From contig NZ_AMRX01000003.1 of the NCBI RefSeq assembly GCF_000300815.1, positions 186,001 to 250,000 of the forward strand: 64,000 bases of DNA, given 5' to 3'. Shown here in pieces: positions 1 to 8,991 of this stretch (the first letter of the stretch is position 1; each line of letters opens with the position of its first letter). This DNA is from Gayadomonas joobiniege G7 (lineage in GTDB: Bacteria; Pseudomonadota; Gammaproteobacteria; Enterobacterales; Alteromonadaceae). The notes under the pieces are model-generated. The model saw nothing but the letters and a program-made list of their open reading frames with translations, searched no databases and was not told where the DNA came from. The position numbers and the translations under genes were made by a program.

Positions 1-132
1 ATTAAAGAGATTATAACTTTGTAAACTGTACCATATGGTTTTGCCAAACGCGTAGACGATAAACAAACTTAAACTCGCTACAAGTGGCGCTAGCAGTAGC
101 CAACATAATAAATTGAAATTAAGGCTGCGCAT
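1..132 (-). CDS. ABC sugar transporter permease, MalF-like (3' part beyond the window)
   Basis: A partial gene running off the left edge. It starts with ATG at 132-130, inside the last codons of the upstream binding-protein gene (14-base overlap), which indicates translational coupling. The 44 visible residues show a short basic start and one long hydrophobic segment (about residues 8-30) containing LLLAPLVAS, followed by FGKTIWYSLQSYNLFN. This resembles the first membrane helix and first periplasmic stretch of MalF/UgpA-type permeases (inner-membrane channel subunits of sugar importers). The call rests on this short stretch plus its position after a solute-binding protein; the rest of the gene is outside the window. 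Confidence 0.7.
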   Translation of the reverse strand, partial: MRSLNFNLLCWLLLAPLVASLSLFIVYAFGKTIWYSLQSYNLFN

Positions 133-1387
133 CTACATAAACCTCCTTGTACATAGCCAAGTAAGCTTTTTGAGCCTCTTGGATAAGTTGTTCAAGGGGA
201 CGGTTACTTAACATGGCCGATCTAAGGGCTTTATTGATTGGCGCCATCCAAGCACTGCCATACCGTTCAAATTGATAAGGATATAATTGACTCGTCGCTA
301 AAATGCGGGCGGTAGATTGAAATAGCTGGTTTTCACTCGCTGTGTTGCCGGCTTTAGCCTTCATGATGACTTGATTGCTAGCGGGGAGTGCGACGGCATT
401 GTTCCAAATAAAGTGCTGTACTTTTTGGCTAGTCAAAATTTGGATAAGTTGCAGGCTTTTATCAAGTTGTGCTGAATTTCTATTCACAGCCCAAGCTACC
501 GCAAAGATCAAATTGCCGGGTTTCTTTTCTGCAGACGAGACGGGTGGGGCTACGGTGGCAAAATTTAAATTTGGAGCATGAATTTGAATATGCTGATTAA
601 TCCAAGTACCCTCAACAGAGACGGCAGACAAACCAGAAGTTAGGCAGCCACTGCTCCAAGTATGGCCAACGTTGTTAGGCACAGCGGCAATGCCTTTACG
701 GACTAAACCGACATAAAAACGGAATGCAGTGATAAAGTTTTCATCTAACTGGGTTTGCCCATTTTCAGTAAATGGCTGCCACCCAGCTGATAGGGCAAAG
801 GGGGCAAATGATGCATAGTCAGGTGTCAGACATATAGAAATTTGCCCTTTAGGCTTTAAGTGAGCCGCTAGCTTTGCTAGTTTATCCTCTAAACTAGCAA
901 AGGTTTCTGAATCCGTTAGAAAGGGGACTTTTGCAGCGCGAAACAAGTCCTTATTAAATTGCATTGAGATAGTATTATAGTCTTTAACTATGCCAAAGGT
1001 TTCACCTCGAATAGTAAATAATTGGTTCAATTCAGGATAAATTCTGTTGACCAGTTCGGGCGCACCATAGCTAAAATTATATAATAGATCGAGTTTGGCC
1101 AGTCGATGAATATCTGACACATCAACGTAAAAAACATCTGGGGCTTTGCCAGATGAAAAACGATTCAGTAAAAATGAATTATGGCTGCTTTCTAGCGCTG
1201 TGTAAGCAACTTGAATGTTCGCTTGGGTGAGCTCAGTTGCGACCACGTCAGAGAGAATTTTTTGGATGACTAAGCGGTCAAAGCCACCCCATCCAGAGAG
1301 AACGACAGTTTCAGCCGAAGCTTTTTGGAGCGTGAACAAAAAAATTAAAGGCAAACAAATAGTCAGCGAAAATAAGCTCTTAAACAT
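119..1387 (-). CDS. ABC transporter sugar-binding protein (family 1 extracellular solute-binding)
   Basis: A 422-residue exported protein with a clear signal peptide (about residues 1-25, cleavage after KASA). The mature part has the pattern of maltose/glycerol-3-phosphate type binding proteins: an early SGWGG-like strand, a KAPDVFYVDVSD segment, FGIVKDYNTISMQFNKDLF, and later WINQHIQIHAP and VAWAVN stretches. It would deliver an oligosaccharide in the periplasm to the permease whose gene overlaps its 3' end. It is the fourth gene of a co-directional set with a TonB receptor, a halogenase-like protein and a lipoprotein glycosidase, so the ligand is probably an oligosaccharide. The exact sugar cannot be read from the sequence. 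Confidence 0.85.
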   Translation of the reverse strand: MFKSLFSLTICLPLIFLFTLQKASAETVVLSGWGGFDRLVIQKILSDVVATELTQANIQVAYTALESSHNSFLLNRFSSGKAPDVFYVDVSDIHRLAKLDLLYNFSYGAPELVNRIYPELNQLFTIRGETFGIVKDYNTISMQFNKDLFRAAKVPFLTDSETFASLEDKLAKLAAHLKPKGQISICLTPDYASFAPFALSAGWQPFTENGQTQLDENFITAFRFYVGLVRKGIAAVPNNVGHTWSSGCLTSGLSAVSVEGTWINQHIQIHAPNLNFATVAPPVSSAEKKPGNLIFAVAWAVNRNSAQLDKSLQLIQILTSQKVQHFIWNNAVALPASNQVIMKAKAGNTASENQLFQSTARILATSQLYPYQFERYGSAWMAPINKALRSAMLSNRPLEQLIQEAQKAYLAMYKEVYVDAQP

Positions 1388-1477
1388 GATAAACAGGCGT
1401 TCAGCGTGTAATAGAATAACTTTAGAACGCCTGTTGGATAAGGTAAAGACTTTACTTATGAATTATATGCATAGATG

Positions 1478-3565
1478 TCATAGGCCAGGGATGGCAAGAT
1501 AAACCGTACTCCACAATTGGGCCGCATTTGACTCAGATTTGTGGCCACTAGTCTGCCCAAAGGGGACTATTTCGAATTGACCTTGTTTGTATTCCCATGT
1601 CCATAACTCACTGTTTTTTATATCATCGGTATTTTTAACCACTTGATAGAGTCTTGTTTGTGCGGTTTTAAGCTGCTGCATAATATTTGCCGGTAAGTCC
1701 GAACGTTGTAGCTGCTTGTTGACGCCAGACAGCATTAGAGCTTGTTGCCAAGACCAAACCACAGCACCATGGTAATAGTGGTTTGTGAATATCTCCCGCG
1801 TTTTTTGATTTGCATACACAGGGTTGGCCACCAAAACGCCCGCATCAGTGATTAGACCGTATGGATACGGCTTAAGGGCAGTCTTTAACAAGAGTTTTAA
1901 TTCTTGGGCACTTGGTTGTTGGAATAAAAGTGCAAAACCAACATCCGAATGTATCACTGGCACAGGTGACCCGTCTTCCATCAGTGCCAAAGCGTAAAAG
2001 CTCTCATCACTGGCGTTCGCTTGCGCTAACTCAGGCTCAATAGCGGCCTCTTTGGCGTAGACTTTTAACGACTCAGCGGCTGTTGATGCCTTGACTTCTT
2101 GTTTAAAATGTAGCGGTGCTTGCTGGTACCAAGTTTGATAAACTTGCTCAATGTTAGCAAAGGATTCACTGCCAATAAGAGGACCAACGATAGGATCTTG
2201 TAACAAAGTTTTGATTGCGTTCAGTGCAGCAGGAACAAAAACTGCATTTATATTATAGGGGTAACGACCATATCCTAAGCCTTCGTGGCTGTCACGCCAT
2301 TCACCAGTCAAGCTACCCGGCTTTAATGCAATTAAATTATCAAACTTTGGATCTTTGGCATAGGCGAGAGCGCTTTGATAGACAAATGCCAAGTTCTGTT
2401 TAAGTTGTTCGGCATAAGTTTTCCCATTAAAAGCTGTTTGTTGTAAAAATGCTGATAGCTCGGCGTCACTGAGAGATTGAGAGGCGATATAGTCTGCAAA
2501 GATAGGGGCTAATAGGTAGTTATCATCTACCATCTTATAGTCAAAACGAGGTTGGTCTGTTTTACCTTTGCCATCATGATGATTATGAATGACGGCAAAT
2601 TCGCCTAAATCTTCTTCATGAGCAACTTCTCCGGCGTCGTTTACACGACTTAATACAGAGCCTAAGCCTGCTAACATAGTTTTGTCCGACAAAACAGGCA
2701 TAAGTAGACGGACAGATAACAGAGTATCACGGCCAAAATAGGTTAAAAAGCGCCATGAACCGGCAAATAATTTCTCTTCATAAGATAAAAACGCCAATAA
2801 CTGCTGGGTGCGGTAATCACTGGCTCGTTCAGTTTTTAGTACATCGTCAACCTCGATTGGAGTTAAGGGGCTATTCGCCAGCGCACTGGTGATTTCAAAC
2901 GCTAGCTTTTTTCCGGCATCAGCAGTAAATACTACTTTTCCTTGCCGCTCAGCAATCGAGCCATTGATGACTTTAATTTTTAATTGGTACGCGCTTTGAT
3001 TATCGAGTCGCTCGCGATACCAAGTCACTGTATCTTTCTCTATTGTTTGCTGGTTTACGATCGTCTCTGGGACTTTTTCTGTCCATAAATAGTCTCGTAA
3101 TATTCGAATATTGCTCAAAACCGGCATTTTTACGGTTAGTTCGCTGGCATTGCTTTGCGTCTGCCAGCGTACGCCTCTTAAGGTATGTCCATTTTCATCT
3201 TGCTCTATGACACCGCTGCGGTTTGGATCTTCAGTCCAGCTAACGTCTTGCGAAGTGGGTTCAAACCAAAGCCCTGTGCCACTGTTATCTGCGGCAAAAG
3301 CAACAATTAAGCGAGGATTGTGACCACCGGTTAAGATGGAATGTGTCGCAATTTCATCGTTGCGATAAAATTGGTTTAAGGCTTTTCCTTCGGTTAGTGC
3401 AAAGCTTAACTCAGCTGGTTTACTGACTTTTTGTTCTGCGCGCGAGTTTTCGTTTGAGCTCGTTGGCAGTTGTGCTGAAGTACAGCCGACCATTTGCAGT
3501 AGTGAAAGTGAAACAGCACAGCTGGCTGCTAATTGGGTAAGTTTTAAAGTGGGTATTTTCAACAT
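1478..3565 (-). CDS. Lipoprotein with six-hairpin glycoside hydrolase-like domain
   Basis: I place the start at ATG 3565, which has AAGG eight bases upstream; an in-frame GTG lies at 3574. The product is 695 residues with a lipoprotein signal ending LLQMVGC (Cys28), so it is probably anchored in the outer membrane or facing the periplasm. Features that recall (alpha/alpha)6-barrel glycosidases (debranching-enzyme C-domain/GH15/GH63-like) are FGRDTLLS near residue 278, GEWRDSHEGLGYGRYP near 420-435, YHGAVVWSW near 595-603, and a C-terminal WTWEY...SESNAAQLWS region. The likely role is trimming alpha-glucosidic oligosaccharides before ABC uptake. The family is inferred from motifs, and catalytic residues are not assigned with certainty. 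Confidence 0.6.
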   Translation of the reverse strand: MLKIPTLKLTQLAASCAVSLSLLQMVGCTSAQLPTSSNENSRAEQKVSKPAELSFALTEGKALNQFYRNDEIATHSILTGGHNPRLIVAFAADNSGTGLWFEPTSQDVSWTEDPNRSGVIEQDENGHTLRGVRWQTQSNASELTVKMPVLSNIRILRDYLWTEKVPETIVNQQTIEKDTVTWYRERLDNQSAYQLKIKVINGSIAERQGKVVFTADAGKKLAFEITSALANSPLTPIEVDDVLKTERASDYRTQQLLAFLSYEEKLFAGSWRFLTYFGRDTLLSVRLLMPVLSDKTMLAGLGSVLSRVNDAGEVAHEEDLGEFAVIHNHHDGKGKTDQPRFDYKMVDDNYLLAPIFADYIASQSLSDAELSAFLQQTAFNGKTYAEQLKQNLAFVYQSALAYAKDPKFDNLIALKPGSLTGEWRDSHEGLGYGRYPYNINAVFVPAALNAIKTLLQDPIVGPLIGSESFANIEQVYQTWYQQAPLHFKQEVKASTAAESLKVYAKEAAIEPELAQANASDESFYALALMEDGSPVPVIHSDVGFALLFQQPSAQELKLLLKTALKPYPYGLITDAGVLVANPVYANQKTREIFTNHYYHGAVVWSWQQALMLSGVNKQLQRSDLPANIMQQLKTAQTRLYQVVKNTDDIKNSELWTWEYKQGQFEIVPFGQTSGHKSESNAAQLWSTVYLAIPGL

Positions 3566-3679
3566 AATAAGCACCTTGTTAGAGGGTAAATTAACTTGGA
3601 TAGAGTAAGCTTTAAACTGATGATTTAAAAAGCTTTTCCCATGAATAAAATAGAGGTCAACATGAATAATATTGATGCG

Positions 3680-5278
3680 TTATAAACTCGCTTTGTAGTT
3701 TTGTGGTGTGTTCCTAATCGATGCGTGAATACGTGTGTTTTGTAAGCTTTGTTGCACATAATCGGTTTTGTTTTTTGGCTCATTTGCAATCGCTTGCAGA
3801 AGTTGCCAATGATCCGGTAAAACCTTTTTGGCTTTTTCGTAGGCGCTTTGAGTCTGCATAAAAATGCGTTGAGCAAAGGCTTCTCTGCGCGCTGAAAGTT
3901 CTGTCGGTTTTGAACTTTGTTGCATACCAAAATAAATAAATTGATAGCTGGCGTGATCAAAAATGCTATGCAAGTTTTGCAAATCGTAAATGTCGGGTGG
4001 GCAGGCTTGCCATTTTTTATGTTTCTCCAGCAACCAGTCAGTCCAACTTGAGGTATTCTGGTTATCTCGCCAGAATTGAGTCTGCTTGCGTTGACTTAAA
4101 ATATAGTGAAATTTCACAAAATGGATTGCGTGCTGATAGTGTTGGCACATAAGTCTATTGAACTCATCAGCACATTCGGCCTGATTGAAATAACCAGGCA
4201 ACATAGCTGCTAATGCCCATACAGCTTGCTCTACTAGGTGTATGCCGGTGCTTTCGAGAGGTTCTATAAAACCGCCCGCTAAGCCTATAGCGACACAATT
4301 TTGTAACCAAGGTCTGTTTCGATAACCAACAGGAAAAGTGAGTTTTTTTAACTCTGTCGTTTCAGGCACAGCCAAATGTCGACAGAAGTCGCGTTTGGCT
4401 TGCTCGTCACTGGTATGTTTGCTGCTGTATACGTAACCATTGCCAGTCCTTGTCATAAGTTCGATTTGCCAAGCCCAGCCGCTTGGCATGGCGGTCGACA
4501 AGGTGTAGGGTTTACGGCTTTTCCGATCAGCTGGCGTTTGGCAGACAAGCGCACTATCGCAAAATAATACATGGCTTTGATCGTTAAAGTCTTGCTGGTC
4601 GATAGTCTTGATAAGAGAGGCTTTAAAGCCGCTACAGTCAATAAAAAAATCACCTTGTATACTACGCCCATCAGCTAAACTCAAAGCGTGGATTTGTTTA
4701 TTGGCCGTCAGCTCAACTTTTACAACTTGTGCAATTTGATGCGTCACACCGCGGGCAAGTGCAGCCTTTTTTAAACTAGCGGCCAGTTTGCCAGCATCCA
4801 AATGGTATGCGTAAGGCAGGGGGGCATCGTACTGACGATCATGCATTGTTTTTGGGGCTTTATTTAAACGAGCCAATCTATATTGGATCCCAACCGCGTC
4901 AATAAAGTCTCGTTTGAGTGGATCTAGTCCTTTTAACCAGTATTGTTCTAAGCCTTCGCTACCAGCCCTAAGCGGACGTTCAAATGGATTAAAGTAAGCA
5001 TGCTCTTGATTTTCTGAAAACCAATTTTTAAACAAGATACCTTGTTTAAAAGTGGCATCTGTCATTTGCATTATTTCAAATTCGTTGAAGCCTATATCAG
5101 CTAGCGTTGCTCGGATCGATGGTGTGGTGGCTTCCCCGACACCAATAGGTAAAATATCTTGGCTTTCGATTAAGCTGATAGACAATCCCGAGGCTTGTTT
5201 TGAACCTAAGCGTGCAGCTAAATAGGCAGCTGCTAACCATCCTGAGGTGCCGCCGCCAACAATGATTATCTTTTTCAT
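3680..5278 (-). CDS. Flavin-dependent tryptophan halogenase family protein
   Basis: A 532-residue protein with the hallmarks of FAD-dependent halogenases. The dinucleotide-binding GGGTSGW motif is at residues 8-14, VGEATTP follows near residue 45, and Lys78 in TFKQG aligns with the catalytic lysine of PrnA-type enzymes (Lys79). The PLESTGI segment near residue 338 carries the conserved glutamate/serine pair. The WxWxIP-like motif near 265-270 reads GWAWQIE, with Glu in place of the Pro. ATG 5278 has a perfect GGAGGT five bases upstream. No natural-product genes are nearby; it sits between a TonB receptor and sugar-uptake genes. Members beside TonB receptors are common in marine and aquatic proteobacteria, and their true substrates are mostly unknown, so halogenation of tryptophan should not be assumed. 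Confidence 0.85.
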   Translation of the reverse strand: MKKIIIVGGGTSGWLAAAYLAARLGSKQASGLSISLIESQDILPIGVGEATTPSIRATLADIGFNEFEIMQMTDATFKQGILFKNWFSENQEHAYFNPFERPLRAGSEGLEQYWLKGLDPLKRDFIDAVGIQYRLARLNKAPKTMHDRQYDAPLPYAYHLDAGKLAASLKKAALARGVTHQIAQVVKVELTANKQIHALSLADGRSIQGDFFIDCSGFKASLIKTIDQQDFNDQSHVLFCDSALVCQTPADRKSRKPYTLSTAMPSGWAWQIELMTRTGNGYVYSSKHTSDEQAKRDFCRHLAVPETTELKKLTFPVGYRNRPWLQNCVAIGLAGGFIEPLESTGIHLVEQAVWALAAMLPGYFNQAECADEFNRLMCQHYQHAIHFVKFHYILSQRKQTQFWRDNQNTSSWTDWLLEKHKKWQACPPDIYDLQNLHSIFDHASYQFIYFGMQQSSKPTELSARREAFAQRIFMQTQSAYEKAKKVLPDHWQLLQAIANEPKNKTDYVQQSLQNTRIHASIRNTPQNYKASL

Positions 5279-5331
5279 AGGTGACCTCCAATGATAGGCG
5301 AGGGGTAGGAAAGTTCCATACCCCGATTAAG

Positions 5332-7860
5332 TTAGAAGTCGTAGGTCAGACTAAAAACGAAGTTTCTGCCAGGAATTGAGCGGGCTAAAAATACATCTGA
5401 GTCAGAACCGTCGGGACGTTCAATAAAGCCGTCTCTCGGGTTGCCTTCTGACAAGCCAATTTCATTGGTTAGGTTGTTTGCATTGATATTAAAGGTGAGA
5501 TCTTGGTTTATAAACCAGATCGCACCCGCATCAATCGTTTGGTACGATGGGAGTGTGATGCTGTTGCCTGTGTCGGAAAAACGGTCGCCCATATATTGGG
5601 TGGAGAAATAAATCTCGCCGATATCGTCAGGTAAGGAGTAACTTGCCGATAATGTATAAGTGGCTTGTGGAGAGCGTGGCGGTTCCAGATCATCGACGCG
5701 TGTCAATAAGTCACCTAATGCATCTAAATTACCTTCTTGGTATTCAAGTTGACTCAAGCCCCCCGTTTGGAACATACCGACAACATCAAATCTGAGTACG
5801 TCTAATGCTTGCCAACTTAAATCAACTTCAACACCGGTAATATCGAATGCACCGGTCGCGCGGACAAAGTCAGTGAATCCACGAGTACCTGTTTCGTAGG
5901 AAAAGTCAGAATACTCACTGCGAAATAGTGTCATTGAAGTTTGTAAGCTATTGTTTTGGTAGCGGATACCCAGCTCGGTAAATTTAAGTTCAGAGGCATC
6001 ATTCCAAAAAGCATTCATATTATGGGCGTTTACGTAGCGACCATAAACGGCTGTATTGTCATCTAATTTGTAGTTACCACCAATAGTCCAAGTAACATCA
6101 GATTCTTCGCCACTACGAGTTAAGTAGGTAGTACCTGTGCCACCTATCACATAGTTATTGGCGATAATGTTATCTGTGTCATTGCCTTGTGCATCAAATG
6201 CACCAGCAATTTCAGTTTGACTATACCCTTGTCGTTCTTTTGAGTTTCCTTCTAAAGTTTCGTATCTCACCCCGAAGTCCAAGCGGAAATCATCGTTTAC
6301 TTGATATTCGTCATTGACATAAAAAGAAGTTGATCTGCGATTCTCATGTGCGGCAGATTCCCCCCATGCGCCATAACTTAAGACACCATTTTCTGTCAGG
6401 TAACCAACGACCTCGTTATCGTCATTTAACGCAACTAGGTCCAATCGTGAAGGGTTATTAGTTACCTCGCTTAAAAAGGTATTCATTCCCGCCTCACCGC
6501 GTTCAAAACGCGTATCAAAATATAAGATACCAGCCGAGAGCGCGTTATTGTCGGTTTCCCAAGTTAATTTGATGTCAGAGACAAACTCCTGAGTTGTATC
6601 CCAAGGAGAGCGACTGATACCATTTACCAATAAGCCATTTTGGTTTAATGTTGCTAATTCAGAATCTGAGTAGAGATAGCCACTGGAAACCTCTTGCAAA
6701 CCTGCTCGGACGGCTCCATCGCTAGAAAAGCGATCTAACATAGCTTGTACATCATCGTATTTGCTGGGATCTATTCTATCAACAGCAGGTACTAAGCTTG
6801 AGTTACCTTCGCTAAAAACGGCATTCGCGACAAATTTATGATCTATGTATCGGCTGTTCACATTCAGCTTGAATTCGTCACCAATGTAACGCTCCAAATA
6901 AAAGCCAAGCTGTGTTGCTTCAGTTGCAAAGCCTTCTGTGAGGTCATGGGTCACGACAGAGGGAGCACCTGAGTTTTCGGTTGTTCGGCCTATCATATAA
7001 GAATTATCTGCACTCAGGAGTGTACCTTCTAGGGCATCAAAACCAGCAATAGCTTGTGGATCGTTAAAGTTTTTGAATGGTGTTGGTAATAAAAAGGTGT
7101 TGTGCTCATCGACTATTTTGGCGGTAAACCCAAATTTACCCTCTGCATCTCTTCGCTCTAGTCTAAATTTCATCTGACCACCGCGGTCAGCTGTGAACTC
7201 GGTATCTCTAACCGCATCCGAGACGCGGTAATAACCACCGACAGAAGTATACCAGTTGGCTCCTAGTGGAGCTCCATAATAGAGTTCGAGCTTTTGGGTA
7301 TTGTAATCTGAACCAGTGAATCTGATGGTTCCTTCTGCCTCATCAGCAATGCGACGTGAAATGAAATTAACAGCTGCGCCAGAGCCTTGTACGGTTACAA
7401 TGCCAGAGGTCCCGCCGCGCAGGGCTTCTACTCTGTCCATAGTAACATCGTATTTGACAATTGCATCAACCAAGCCATTAGAATATTTCACCGGTAGTCC
7501 ATCTTCTAAAATTTGGACGAACCTTTGACTGCCACCAGGCAGACCTCGAACTAGGTAATTGTTAGAAACTTCGCCACCTGTATCTTCAACGACAAAACCT
7601 GGGATTAGTTCTAGAACATCGGCAGTAGAGCGTGGCGCTTTTCGTATTAGGTCGGCTTCATCGATCAAGGTTATAGCAACGGACGACTCTAACTCTGTGC
7701 GAGTTGCAGAACTGGAGCCAGTTACAATAATGGTCTCTGCCATTTTCTTTTTCGCTGGTTTTTTTTCTGCGTCGTCTGTGGCAGCGACTGCATTGTTACT
7801 GAAAGTTAGCGCAGCAGTGACTGCTAAGCTGCACGCGGATCTGAAAAATAAAGTTTGCAT
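5332..7860 (-). CDS. TonB-dependent outer-membrane receptor
   Basis: An 842-residue protein with a signal peptide (about 1-26, ending AVA). A TonB-box-like ETIIVTG at about residues 42-48 is followed by a plug domain (about 55-170, with ADVLELIPGFVVED, RGLPGGSQR and VEALRGGTSGIVTVQGSGA). A long beta-barrel ends in the outer-membrane signature SLTYDF with a terminal Phe. It imports large or scarce ligands across the outer membrane using TonB energy. GGAGATAATC precedes the ATG. The downstream genes (halogenase-like, glycosidase lipoprotein, ABC importer) suggest an oligosaccharide ligand. With only 53 bases to the next gene it probably heads the operon, and the 154-base upstream gap would hold the promoter. 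Confidence 0.93.
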   Translation of the reverse strand: MQTLFFRSACSLAVTAALTFSNNAVAATDDAEKKPAKKKMAETIIVTGSSSATRTELESSVAITLIDEADLIRKAPRSTADVLELIPGFVVEDTGGEVSNNYLVRGLPGGSQRFVQILEDGLPVKYSNGLVDAIVKYDVTMDRVEALRGGTSGIVTVQGSGAAVNFISRRIADEAEGTIRFTGSDYNTQKLELYYGAPLGANWYTSVGGYYRVSDAVRDTEFTADRGGQMKFRLERRDAEGKFGFTAKIVDEHNTFLLPTPFKNFNDPQAIAGFDALEGTLLSADNSYMIGRTTENSGAPSVVTHDLTEGFATEATQLGFYLERYIGDEFKLNVNSRYIDHKFVANAVFSEGNSSLVPAVDRIDPSKYDDVQAMLDRFSSDGAVRAGLQEVSSGYLYSDSELATLNQNGLLVNGISRSPWDTTQEFVSDIKLTWETDNNALSAGILYFDTRFERGEAGMNTFLSEVTNNPSRLDLVALNDDNEVVGYLTENGVLSYGAWGESAAHENRRSTSFYVNDEYQVNDDFRLDFGVRYETLEGNSKERQGYSQTEIAGAFDAQGNDTDNIIANNYVIGGTGTTYLTRSGEESDVTWTIGGNYKLDDNTAVYGRYVNAHNMNAFWNDASELKFTELGIRYQNNSLQTSMTLFRSEYSDFSYETGTRGFTDFVRATGAFDITGVEVDLSWQALDVLRFDVVGMFQTGGLSQLEYQEGNLDALGDLLTRVDDLEPPRSPQATYTLSASYSLPDDIGEIYFSTQYMGDRFSDTGNSITLPSYQTIDAGAIWFINQDLTFNINANNLTNEIGLSEGNPRDGFIERPDGSDSDVFLARSIPGRNFVFSLTYDF

Positions 7861-7971
7861 GATTATCTCCAGTGATAAAAATATAATAACTGCCGTTACT
7901 GTTATAAGGCTTGTAACTAGACTAATCGCTGGTAGATAATTTGTTAATTAATTGTTCATGAATAAAATTGA

Positions 7972-8000
7972 AGGCTGTATGATTTAAATTAATACAGCCA
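7972..8000 (-). terminator. Probable terminator downstream of the DUF2333 operon
   Basis: An inverted repeat GGCTGTAT / ATACAGCC (7973-7980 and 7992-7999) with an 11-base loop. Read on the minus strand it is followed by a T-rich stretch. It lies just beyond the DUF2333 stop and before the TonB receptor promoter region, where insulation would be expected. Confidence 0.5.
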
Positions 8001-8014
8001 AATTGAATGATGTT

Positions 8015-8983
8015 TTAGCCTTGTGCTAACAATTCACGCAGGTCAATTAAAGCCGCATTCGCGCGTGAGATGTAATTGGCCATGACGAGACTATGATTGG
8101 CTAAAAAACCAAATCCACTGCCATTTAAAATCATTGGACTCCAGATGGTTTCTTGCGTGGCTTCTAACTCACGTATGATTTGGCGCAAGCTGACAGTGGC
8201 ATTCTTTTTTGCTAACACGTCCGCAAAATCAATTTCTACGGCTTTTAAAAAATGGATGAGCGCCCAGGCAGTGCCTCTCGCTTCATAAAATACATCATCT
8301 ATTTTCCACCATGAGGTTTGGTTGTTGTTGGTTGGCGCTTCAAGTTTTGCACCTTTTGCGGACGCATCGCCGGCCAAGTTAACATTAAAGTATTCTTTAC
8401 CGACACTGGCGCTGAGTTTTTGTGAAGTGGAACCTAAGCGTTTTTCAACTTCTTTTAACCAGTCTCTTAAATTATCTGAACGTGAATAAAATTGGCCATC
8501 TTGAGGGTTATTGTCAATTAAACGAGCGCGGTAGGAACGAATGGCGTTCAGTGCTTTTTTGTATTCACCTTCTGCGCTTGGCCAAGCCCAGCTTGTAGAG
8601 TCTATGTTTAACTGTGGCTGGGCAAGTTTTAAGTCTTTATCTTCTTCGGACTGTGATTGAGATCGGCTAAAGTCTTTACGCAGTGCCAGTGCCATGTCTC
8701 TAACTTGTTCAAGCACACCAAATTCCCAAGCTGGCATATTGTCCATTAATACCCCAGGTGGCAGCACATCGTTAGATAAATAGCCGCCGGGTTTGTTTAG
8801 TAGTGTATTGGTAACCGATAACAAGGCGGTGCTGGTGGCATAACCTGGAGTCTGATGGGATTGTGTCTGACTTCTAATATCTATTATTTCAGGCTCTTGA
8901 CTCCACCATAATGCGATCACCCATAACAATAACAATATAAAACCAACGCCTGTTAGGCTCCAACGAAGTGTATTTTTTTGCAT
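8015..8983 (-). CDS. DUF2333 family inner-membrane protein
   Basis: A 322-residue protein with one N-terminal membrane anchor (about residues 9-29) and a large periplasmic domain. Segments typical of the DUF2333 family are GGYLSNDVLPPGVLMDNMPAWEFGVLEQVRD and WAWPSAEGEY...IRSYRARL; the C-terminal part contains DVFYEARGTAWALIHFLKA. The function of the family is not known. The gene is last in a three-gene minus-strand set with a copper chaperone and an acid phosphatase, separated by 8 and 6 bases, so all three are probably co-transcribed. A run of G residues just upstream of the ATG serves as ribosome-binding site. Confidence 0.85.
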   Translation of the reverse strand: MQKNTLRWSLTGVGFILLLLWVIALWWSQEPEIIDIRSQTQSHQTPGYATSTALLSVTNTLLNKPGGYLSNDVLPPGVLMDNMPAWEFGVLEQVRDMALALRKDFSRSQSQSEEDKDLKLAQPQLNIDSTSWAWPSAEGEYKKALNAIRSYRARLIDNNPQDGQFYSRSDNLRDWLKEVEKRLGSTSQKLSASVGKEYFNVNLAGDASAKGAKLEAPTNNNQTSWWKIDDVFYEARGTAWALIHFLKAVEIDFADVLAKKNATVSLRQIIRELEATQETIWSPMILNGSGFGFLANHSLVMANYISRANAALIDLRELLAQG

Positions 8984-8991
8984 ACTCCCCC

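Noticed and set aside
3591-3641. AAGCTTTAAA / TTTAAAAAGCTT inverted repeat after the halogenase gene
   Set aside because: The stem needs a two-base bulge and is all A/T at its core; it is not convincing as a terminator.
3680-5278. Natural-product gene cluster around the halogenase
   Set aside because: No polyketide, peptide synthetase, tailoring or export genes adjoin it; all neighbours are transport or glycosidase genes.
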